A stretch of 64,000 nt of DNA from Apoda limacodes (taxonomy: Eukaryota > Arthropoda > Insecta > Lepidoptera > Limacodidae): NCBI GenBank assembly GCA_946406115.1, contig OX291557.1, forward strand, positions 18,322,501-18,386,500. The letters run 5' to 3'. The notes under the pieces were generated by a model, which worked only from the letters and a program-made list of their open reading frames with translations, searched no databases and was not told where the DNA came from. Position numbers and translations under genes: made by a program. Shown piece by piece: positions 20,877 to 29,569 of the stretch (positions within the stretch are counted from its first letter, which is position 1; every line of letters starts with the position of its first letter).

Positions 20877-21484
20877 AATATATATAAAAAAAGTTACTAA
20901 GACTAAGGATGAGGATTCACTGCACAGACAGCATAGAGGGCAAAGGGTGCGGTTCTAAGACTGCCGAAGCTCGCCACAGATGATACGGTTGCTGGCACGG
21001 CGGGCGGAAGGGCCCCTGATCCCCCTCTGTTGTAGTAGCCGGGTCCACTCCGGTCTCCTTCTCCGGCACGACTACCACTTCAGATACTTTACACAGGCTG
21101 GCGAATCAGCCTCCCAGGGCGGAGATTAAGTGATCCCTGGGTTCGGGATCCCGTTCAACCTGCGGGCGGCCAGCGGTCAGCCGTTTCATCAGGTCTCCCT
21201 GACCGCCGAACCAGCACGCCGCGTCTATGCCGAGTATGACAGCAACAAGCACCGCCGGTCCTCCGCTGTCCGTGCAGCGAATCCTCAAAGAGCTCTGGCA
21301 ACCTTACTCACCGCCAGGAACACAACACTACTCAATGTTAGTGTTATTATGGCCGCGGTTTTCTGTAAGGTGGAGGTACTTCCCCAGTTCGGGCCGCTCA
21401 TTCGAGCAAGTACTCGCTATGCCCTGCTTAGTTGTTCGGGTGGCTTATTCGAGCGAGTACTTGCAGTGCCCTACCTCTCTCAAA
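20877..21484 (-). other. LINE 5' region upstream of ORF2
   Basis: About 600 bases between the ORF2 start and the 5' junction are GC-richer than their surroundings. They hold short open frames on both strands (for example 21106-21288 on the minus strand) but no recognisable gag-like ORF1 with CCHC knuckles. Either the element is 5'-truncated within ORF1, or this is its untranslated leader. Confidence 0.5.
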
Positions 21485-22321
21485 ACTTTCATATGTCTAA
21501 GGGTTCCACTTTAGTTAAGGGGAAGCCAGTGAGTTTATTAGTGGTTAGTACTTTCATATGTCTAAGGGTTCTTCCACTTAAGGTGATTTTCCTACATTAC
21601 AAGTTTACTTAAGGGCAAGATAACTAGTGTATCGATGGACTACTTACCGTTTAAGAGTTCTCCTTTGAGGCGATTTCATACATTACTATAGGATTACGAC
21701 TTCACTTAAGGGGTATGCGGTCTTAGTCGTTATAACTTTAAGGCCTATCGTGTTCGAGGGGCAACCGTGTTATTACGAGACATGTTCGGAGCTGTAAGGA
21801 GGTAGCTAGGCTGGTGAATAGGGTGACTTAGGCTAGGGTACTTCGACTACGTTAGGATAATAAATCGCATATATTTAATCTGAAACTCGCATTTAGTAAT
21901 TTAAATTTTGGTCTAATGCTAATCAGGACTTAGTGGTTCTGCGGTTAAGGATTAGTTATAGGCCATTGCTTTTAATGTAGGTATAATGTAAAATTAGGGT
22001 TTTGATTTTATTCTTTCACACCTGGGACCGGTTGAATCCATACCTCTTAAGATCTTGGGTTATTATCGGTCACAACGAGGGGTCCAAATAGACGATTACG
22101 CCACTAGACGATCACAGCCAAATAAAATATTAGCTTTCTTTAATAATAACATTAACGGTTACAAAATATCATTAACATTTTATAATAATAAAGATAACAA
22201 TAATATGTTAGGATTACGTACGTCATCATCTAATCAAATTGGCGAGTATGTCGGTATACTCCACGTGAGTTCAAATTATAATGTTATTATTTAATTATTA
22301 GGGGGGGGGGGTTCTACAACA

Positions 22322-22425
22322 TCACCATGCCATACTTTTCGGACTGTTCCAAATGGCTTCCATAACCGCCGCAAGGGAGTTAATTAACTCGTGATACTCT
22401 TGAATGGCAACTCGACGATGATTAG
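22322..22425 (-). CDS. Candidate terminal coding exon or relic next to the LTR end
   Basis: On the minus strand, AGCTAATTTTTGCACAG (branch-like CTAAT, pyrimidines, AG) is followed by 34 coding-like codons ending in TGA at 22322-22324. The peptide includes RRVAIQEYHELINSLAAVM and ends SPKSMAW. It has a balanced amino-acid composition and no stop, unlike the AT-rich surroundings. The family is not recognised. The LTR retrotransposon ends only three bases beyond the stop codon, so the element would have inserted just 3' of the coding end. It could equally be the remnant of an older transposon. Confidence 0.3.
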
Positions 22426-23613
22426 CTGTGCAAAAATTAGCTTGGTACAAATGGTTAATTTTTTTTTTTAAATTAATGTAATGGCATTACGCTACAGGTA
22501 ACTTTTTTTTAATGGACTACCGGAAAATACATGGATTTTTGTGGAACAAAACGTTCGACTCTCGTATTAATCCGACACGTTCGACTAACGCCCACGCGAT
22601 TGGGCCGCCGGTACCAGCGCTATGACTATCATTTTTCTTTTCGTCATTACGTAGTAAGACCCCTAAAGAACCGCCATACTGGTACAAATGACCCAATATT
22701 TTGTGTCACTGTCTCCCGGTCTATTGTGAAAAAATGCCACTTTTGTTGGCCCGTTCTGTTAAGCTCTCAAGAGGCACCACTTCGACCGACTCAGTTGACG
22801 AATAATGTCAAAACTTTATCTATTTGTAAAATACTAGGTTTTGCGAGTGGCTCCACCCGCCCTAAATTAGGTTATCGGCGCGGAACTCCTTAATTGTCTT
22901 ATTAGTCTTAATGAAAATTGGTATAAGCAAGTCATAGTTCGTTTAAGCTCGGTTATAATTATTCCCTTGGGAACTTTTGAATTTTTCTGGATAAAAAGAA
23001 GCTTATGTCCTATTCCAACAATCAATATTTAAACATCCACCTATCCATGTATCCCTTCATCCATCCAGATAGACTTTTACATTTATAATATAAGTAGGAT
23101 ATATGTATTCATAACATATAGCCTATGTTACATAATAGTAAAGTACCTTTTAAACATTAATAGAATTTTTAAGTAAGTGCAGTGGTTCTACAAACAAAAT
23201 CCGCTTTCTCTCTCTTTAATAAGATAAAAGACATTGTAGCATAATTCTGGCTGTTGTCAAGTGAAAATTTCGTATCTAAGCAAGATCCAACTAGTTGTTT
23301 ATTAACTTGCACAACAAGCAATAACCTACAAAGTTGCAAGTTAACAGCAATATTTGTAAATCGCAGACGCCCACGGTTCTTAGAATCACTGATTTCGTCA
23401 ATACGCTATATAATAAACTATCCGCATATTTTAACTCACAGTTGTATAGTAACATGTGGATTTTCGGCAATTATACACTCGGAGACCTTAGCACAGTTTA
23501 TGAAAAAAGGGTCATGTTTACAGTCCATGTCGGTTGCCTACCGCGTGTTATTGTGAATGCTAATCTCTAAGCTATAGTCGACTAAAATAAATACTGGTAC
23601 TGGCTAGTCGACA
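22426..23613. other. No gene recognised
   Basis: This stretch is AT-rich except for 22550-22890, which is more GC-balanced and carries an ATG-started frame of 120 codons (22531-22893, plus) without any motif I recognise. It may be a transposon remnant. Poly(A/T) runs occur at about 22459 and 22504. Confidence 0.4.
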
Positions 23614-23687
23614 AAAATTTTTTTATACCACTAAGGTGGCAAACAAGCTTGCGCTCCGCCTGATGGTAAGTGGTTGCCGCAGCCTAC
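23614..23687 (-). mobile_element. LINE tail-only fragment
   Basis: T-rich bases are followed by ATACCACTAAGGTGGCAAAC and about 50 more bases matching the 3' end of the LINE at 17833-21484, then the similarity stops. It represents an extremely 5'-truncated insertion. Confidence 0.8.
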
Positions 23688-25556
23688 TAGTGAGTATTGT
23701 TTTATGAAAAAGTACCTATGTGTATTTAAGTGAGCTAAATTTTCTGGATGCTATGATACAGGGTAATTCTTATTTATTCACAATTGGCGATTCTAGGTAT
23801 GAAGTTAGTAGCACCACAGGTCACCCATTACCTAGAAAGTTGCGTAGAAAGGAGGAAGGGAGGACTAAGGGGATCAATCGCCCTCCCCCAAGACTATAAA
23901 AACCCTTCTTAAAAACTTACATATTTTATTAGTTTGTTATTCTAGGTAGGTATATTGAGCATTAATTAAATTATACTTCCTTTCACATAGCATTGTGCGA
24001 AAGATACGAGATTTTTACTGAATTGCAGCCCCTGATGACCAAATACAGTTAATAAGTATGTAGTTTTTAAGATATAAACTATATTTTTATTTAATGAATG
24101 ATTTATTTAATAATATTATACAATTATTGTTTTTTTTTTCAGAATTAAAATGACAAAATATATGAAATGGAATAAAGAATAATTTACATTGTTTTAATTT
24201 TACCACAGTATAAGTAATATATTTTTACTGTGGTTTGTTGAAGTGGACCCACTGTCATAGATCTGGAAAATTTATTAAATGCGAAGATTGGTAAGAAATT
24301 AAAGCATGTCCATGAAATTCATTAACATTGATAATAATAGATTGTGTATAAATTGTGTATGAGGGTTGTAAGGAGAAAAGTACTAAAGAAAGGTTATTGA
24401 GAAGCCGAACCCCGAAGGTTTTAATGACTCGAGTTACACACAATGTTTTTCATCACATTTGCGGGTAAATATATAAAATTATATGGGAAAAATAAAAAAA
24501 ACTCACCAAAACACAATTAAAATGGATGGAATAGAAGTAGAGAAAACAACGCCACCGCCAGATGGAGAATTTACAAGTAAAGAAGTTTTGGATAAAATTA
24601 ATTAAAACTCGTAATTTCTCACATGTAGTTTGCGCGTAGTCCATGTTTTGGACAGACTTTTTTATACATACCTGATAGTATAGGCCCTCATAACCGCCCG
24701 TGGAATTTGTAAACGCCCGCTTTGCTTTGGGAAAAGTAAAATTTACAAAAAGCCCTTAGAAGTAATTTCGGTCTTACTAACCGCTTTGCCTGCACGTAAT
24801 GACACTGTTGTTGTTGAGTAAGTGTGATGAAAACCCTTTTTACTTGTCATAATAAATGCTAAGCTTAATAATAATTAATAGAGCCAGTGGAACTTACACT
24901 GAAGCTAAAATGTCTTAAGTTACATACTTCTTTGGCAAAATCTGTTACTTATTATAATCGTTAATAACTAATAAATCGATATTTATATACTAAAAAGTTA
25001 TAATGATCGAAGGGTAAAAAAAGTCAAGTCGTGAGTTTTAAATGCATACTGAGGGATCCGTACTTAAAAGACTTTTAATTGATCAAAATATGTTAAATTA
25101 AAATATTATAAAACGTAGATAATTTTCTATTGGGCTGTATCAAAATTGGACAATCTTACTTGAGTGCGGCAAAAAGGCGTATTGTTTTTTTAATCCCTTT
25201 TTTAAAACCCTTTTTAATTAGTTGCGCTTTTTTTAAAAAAAATCACTTTATGCTTTCATTTTTCAATCATACGTCAAAACTCTTTTTTTGATGTGAAACA
25301 TCTTTTACGCTTTGGCACTAAAACCGAACTGTATGCTGTGACGACATATGGCATGGCATGACGCTTTTAAATGCCGTCATGACCACTTTAGCCGCTTCTC
25401 TTCACTCTCTTGCGAGTGTGCGTGCGCATAGTAGACGGTCAGTCGCTATTCTGTATGAGCTGTTTACTATTATATCCATTCGATTATAATATACTCGACA
25501 ATATCTTACATTTTCCGGGCGTCCCGTGGCAGCCAACTATTTTTTTTGATTTACAG
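23688..25556. other. No gene recognised; AT-rich host DNA
   Basis: I see only small structures: a hairpin at 24202-24234 (ACCACAGTA paired with TACTGTGGT) and homopolymer A/T runs. The short open frames look random. Confidence 0.5.
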
Positions 25557-25602
25557 CCCTGCTTGCAAGGTCACTGTGTACCTAACCGGAGAGTTTTCCC
25601 AG
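25557..25602 (+). CDS. Candidate 46-bp internal exon, cysteine-containing (EGF-like?)
   Basis: A pyrimidine tract and acceptor (TTTTTTTTGATTTACAG) precede, and a donor (CAG then GTATAATA) follows. Read from the first base the exon gives PCLQGHCVPNRRVFP plus one spare base, phase 0 to 1. The spacing of the two cysteines in CxxGxC and the following VPN resemble an EGF-like repeat of an extracellular protein. The evidence is short, and a chance match in an AT-rich intron is possible. If real, the surrounding tens of kilobases may be introns of a plus-strand gene. Confidence 0.3.
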
Positions 25603-26735
25603 GTATAATATTTATTATTAAAAGTCTTTAAATAATAAATTACAATTTTTATAAGTCTCTTTATTCTTATTTAACATTAAAATATGTAACATAAGATAAA
25701 ACAGTAATCAGTTTTTTCAAAACCCTAAAGCTATTTTAGTTTTTTACGTAAATACAGTTTTATGCAAACAAAACATGTTTATATTAGTTTCCGTTAGTTA
25801 AAGTAAAACCTGTATCAGGACGTAAAAAAAAAAGTTGAAAGTGTACATAAAAAAATTAATAGTATTCTTTGGTATATATTTTTTTTGCCCGTTTATTTTT
25901 TTACAATATAGAGATGCTGGACTTCATCCAATATTTTTGTATAAAGACTCGAATAATGAAAAGCGTAAAGGAGATCTTTCATTTCGGGCCTTAAAATGAA
26001 AATGACGCCTTGCTGAAAAAAATGTGTCAACTTTATCTAAAACTACAGCAGGAACATTTTTAAATATGACACCAAATCTCTAAGATATATGCTTTGGCAT
26101 TTTTCAAGGTTCAAGAAATAAGTCTAATTTTACTAACAGATAAAGGAATGCTTACAGAGATTCGGTGTCATAGGAAGTTGTTCAAGGTTACATTCCGTAC
26201 AAGCTATATAATTTTATTTCGCGAATCGTTATTTTTATTATTTAGTAAAATATAGAAGAAACAAATTTTTAAACTTTAAAAGTATTTGTGAATGCATAGC
26301 CATAGTCAACAGGCTCGTGCTGTTGTCATAATGGTAATTTTTTTTTTTGGCAAGGACTTTGAGATTTTAGCCCAATTTAGTTTGGAACGTAAATGTTCTC
26401 CTTTATCTTAGTTAAGAGTAAAATATTGACTGCTGAATAATGGTTCTGGTATTTTTGTTTCTAAATACAAGATCAAGGTCAAATACGTATTTTTATCATG
26501 AACTCGATTCATAAGTGGCTTACAATTCCCAGAAAACAAGAATGAAACTAAAAACCTTTGGATCTCAATAATTTATGAAAGCTTTGTGTCAGATTTAAGA
26601 AAGAAATATCGTTTTCGTCTTTGATCTTTTAGCACTTTTATTTGTCCTAACTGCTTGTTAATGAAGAAACATAAAAAAAATATAGTTTCAATAGAAAAAA
26701 TGTCAGCTAAAGTCAAAAAAATATATTTAAAACTA
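25603..26735. other. No gene recognised; AT-rich host DNA
   Basis: AT-rich sequence with A/T runs and no repeat unit or coding signal that I can support. Confidence 0.5.
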
Positions 26736-26895
26736 GCCTTTGCCAGCTTCTTCGCCCACGCTTAATTCGATTATCTGCCTGGGATTTCTACAGCGACTTC
26801 TTGATTATAGAATAAAGTTAACTGCAGCTATACATAAACCTTCCACGTGGAATTCGGTTGGAGTTATTTCTGCAAGAACATTCAAATTTAAAGAA
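26736..26895 (+). repeat. Interspersed repeat, family B
   Basis: It begins CTTTGCCAGCTTCTTCGCCC and contains GGGATTTCTACAGCGACTTC and TTCTGCAAGAAC, which line up with diverged copies at 40327-40510 and, inverted, at 40640-40925. The transposon class is unknown. Confidence 0.5.
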
Positions 26896-26901
26896 AAAAC
26901 T

Positions 26902-27130
26902 AAAATCATCCAATATTTTACTGAGACTAAATTATATCACTGTACTATAGAAACTTTAGAAGTTCAGTGATCTACAATCATCTGGCAGCATCCCAACATC
27001 ATTTTGGCTTTTCTTTAGCACAAGGTGACTAATAAAAATGTACCATATTGATCGTCTAAAATTGTAGTCGTTAATTTCATCCAAACAGTTCATGGAATTT
27101 AGGAGTATATAATGCTGATTGTAGTCAAAA
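26902..27130 (+). repeat. Diverged direct duplication, copy 1
   Basis: It shares stretches such as ACTATAGAAACTTTAGAAGT, GGCAGCATCCCAACATCAT and TGCTGATTGTAGTC with 27886-28114, in the same order and orientation, with several indels. Confidence 0.85.
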
Positions 27131-27735
27131 AAGCAAAAAGTCGCATTTAAAAAAAATATATATCAATATACAGCCATGTTTCTTAAAAGCTGCCCCTGTA
27201 CCTAAAACTCACAACATGTCAAGTGGGTAATTTTCATTTTTTATTATTATATTTACACTGCTTAAATGATTTTACATATAATATTTATATGTTTTTTGTC
27301 TTTTTATTATTTTCCGTCAAAAATGTTGACGACTAAGTTTTTTTATTTGTTGTGAGTAAATGAGTGAAGTAAATGCCTACAAGCCAGAAATAGATGTCTG
27401 CCATAATGGCAAATATAATAAGATGTTCATTTTTAAAAATTCTTTTGTTTAAAAAAATATGGTAAACTAATTAACATGGTCCTCGTTCAGGGTATCTGAA
27501 TATTCTGACATTGTTTTACATAATAGACATAATTTTGTAAAAAAAAATATTGATCATCCCAAACCACGCGTTGACTGTTTTATGAGACTATCAATCGCCA
27601 AGCCAATAAAATATTTGAAAGCATATTTTCAAACAACCGGATTCTTGGAAAGTTTATATTTAATAAAATATTGAAAGATGAATGATGAAATCTTGTGCAA
27701 AATTATTTAAACTTCATACCTAAATATAACAAGTA

Positions 27736-27885
27736 AAACACACACAGGAAGGCAAAATCTCTCCTCAGAATTGAAGGTTTGATCCGCTTGTGAGTTAGAG
27801 ATGTTCTCAAATTCTCTGAGGCCGTCGTCGAACTGAGCTTAAAGAGCTAATGGTATCCGTGTAGCCTAGAGATGGTAGCAGTAAC
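27736..27885 (-). pseudogene. Old LINE fragment (RT C-terminal region)
   Basis: Similar to about 18222-18375 of the intact LINE (AACACACACAG, TCTCTCCTCAGA, GAGATGGCAGCAGTA in altered form), with many changes and gaps. No open frame remains. Confidence 0.75.
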
Positions 27886-28114
27886 AAAAATCGTCCAGTA
27901 TTTTTAGACCAAATCCTATCACTGTTACTATAGAAACTTTAGAAGTTCAGTGATCTACAATGATCTGGCAGCATCCCAACATCATTTGGCTTTTCCTTAG
28001 AACAAGGTGACTAATTATTAAAAACGTACCATATTAATTGTTGTAAGATTGGAGTCGTTAATTTTATCTAGGCAGATAAAGGAATTTAGGAGTATAATGC
28101 TGATTGTAGTCAAA
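27886..28114 (+). repeat. Diverged direct duplication, copy 2
   Basis: Partner of 26902-27130. It lies directly against the LINE fragment at 27736-27885 on one side and a family A repeat on the other. Confidence 0.85.
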
Positions 28115-28115
28115 A

Positions 28116-28225
28116 CATCGGGCAAATGCGAGTCCGACTCGCGCACGAAGGGTTCCGTACCATTATCTATAAAAACGACAAAAAAATCACGTTTGTTGTA
28201 TGGGAGCCTCCCTTAAATATTTGTT
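28116..28225 (+). repeat. Interspersed repeat, family A, truncated
   Basis: Starts GGGCAAATGCGAGTCCGACT, continues CGCGCACGAAGGGTTCCGTA and TTGTTGTATGGGAGCC; the right half of the family (see 45813-46374) is missing. Confidence 0.7.
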
Positions 28226-28344
28226 TTATTTTAATTAATTAATTTATTTTTAAAGTGAATATTAAACTAAATTTTTGTCTTGCTATTTTTAAAGTAGCAA
28301 TCATTGCCCTGAGGTGATGTAATGCTTATTTCTGCTCAGTTTAC

Positions 28345-28525
28345 CAGTTTGGCCCTTTTGACTCGGTTCAGCAAAGAGCACAACAAGTGGTATCGACTTA
28401 AGTCTCAGGAAACAACTTAGAGTGTTTTGCCGCTTGTTAATTGAGCTATGTTCTGAAAAATTATTCGAAATTATATTCACGGCTACTTCATACCATCGTA
28501 CCGTTTGGCATACATCTAAGATCCT
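28345..28525 (+). pseudogene. Old LINE fragment, plus strand
   Basis: CCAGTTTGGCCCTTTTGACT and the following 150 bases match the complement of the LINE near 18200-18340 (the GPFDSVQRRAV to LCSEELFE coding part), with stops and gaps. The orientation is opposite to the neighbouring fragment at 27736-27885. Confidence 0.75.
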
Positions 28526-29569
28526 AGATGGCTGTCAAATTATGCGAAACTTGGCAAATTTTTCACACAAATATTTTAATGAAATGTTATTTTTATCAAG
28601 AAGTTGAAAACTATGGGACTGAAAAATGCTTGCAAAGTGGTGCCCAACATGCGGCTTGTTTACGTATCGAAATCATTTCATTAAAGTGTAACTCTTAACG
28701 CTGGACAAGGATTGTAAAATCTAATTTGAAATATCAAACTACTTCTGTCAGAAATGAAAAATGGTGTATTTCAAAAATCATGACAAGTACTTCATTTTAC
28801 CTATCACGTTTTTATACAATCTTAGAAGAAGTATACTTTGTCGGTGACAGTAAAATTCTCGAAGTACTTTATCTATACTGAGAATCACCATCTCAAAGAA
28901 AATGTGAAAACCCCAGAATAAATAAACAATTGGTTTGAAATTTTTAACTACCTAGTAGTATACCTACTCCACGTGGTAAAAAAGTCGTCTATGTACAAAA
29001 TGTTCACTGAAAAACATCGGAATACCTACAGGCAGAATCAAAAAAAACTGTGTAATGGAGTAGCTCTCCGATGGGACACGCAGGGGATATGCTTGATCGA
29101 TGTATGTATGTATATATATATTTTCTGTTTTCATCCTCTAGCCTGTTTTTACCAACCATTTTAGTCCTGCCTGATTTTGAGTTGGTAAAAACATTTTTCA
29201 GGATTTTGGAAAACCAAAGACATGAGATATTCGGCATGAGATCATGTCTTCAACATTTTGTAATGCGAGGCGTATTCCCTTAACAGCCTATACCACCTCA
29301 AACACTACAGCAGCTCTAATTGAAGAATGAGAGAGAATTCCGCAGCAAAATATTCGGTATATATCATACTTAGCAACCGCGCCGTAGTTAGGATGTGTAA
29401 CAGCCCATGGATGCCACACGCGTCTAAAAGTTTCTGAAGCAATGTTCAAACAGTAAGGTCACTTTTACTGCACTTAATTTCAATACTACATACTTAGTGT
29501 TTCGCATACATATTACTTTTTAACTGAAATAAAAAGTAGTCTGAAAAAAAATTTATTTAACTTGCAATG
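28526..29569. other. No gene recognised; AT-rich host DNA
   Basis: Nothing beyond A/T runs and short chance open frames (for example 28973-29283). Confidence 0.5.

Larger units (their letters stand above)
17833..21484 (-). mobile_element. Young non-LTR retrotransposon (Jockey/CR1-like LINE)
   Basis: The element is inserted antisense in the 3' LTR. Its 3' end is at the left: 31 T (17830-17860), three of which also match the target, then ATACCACTAAGGTGGCAAAC, a tail shared with many fragments in this window. The empty site at 1600-1604 in the other LTR shows that ACTTT is present on both sides (17828-17832 and 21485-21489), a 5-bp target-site duplication. The long, pure poly(T) and the intact ORF point to a recent insertion. 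The clade call rests on the AP-endonuclease plus RT architecture only; Jockey and CR1 cannot be separated by eye. Confidence 0.9.
1..22318 (+). mobile_element. Giant Ty3/gypsy-type LTR retrotransposon (left end outside window)
   Basis: Bases 1-2435 recur as 16229-22318 in the same orientation, the second copy being split by a LINE. Between them lie gag, a slippery frameshift site and a pol ORF with the order protease, reverse transcriptase, RNase H, integrase, which is the Ty3/gypsy order. The capsid-like motif YWGENEQ and the long LTRs recall the Osvaldo/Ulysses group of insect gypsy elements, but that assignment is from memory. No env-like ORF follows pol. The right end is 22318, where the two repeat copies stop matching; the left end is outside the window, so no target-site duplication can be checked. 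I found no TGG-type primer-binding site directly after 2435. Without the LINE, at least 18.6 kb is present. Confidence 0.8.
16229..22318 (+). repeat. 3' LTR (right part), split by a LINE insertion
   Basis: Bases 16229-17832 match 1-1604, and 21485-22318 match 1600-2435. The intervening 3.65 kb is the LINE. The LTR copies match almost perfectly, and this one ends in GGGTTCTACA at 22318, after which the sequence turns into different, AT-rich flank. The LTR start is not visible here because the partner is cut by the window edge; it may be as early as 12646. Confidence 0.82.

Noticed and set aside
22531..22893. 120-codon ATG-started frame
   Set aside because: Long for this region but without recognisable domains; the GC-balanced stretch could be an unidentified transposon remnant.
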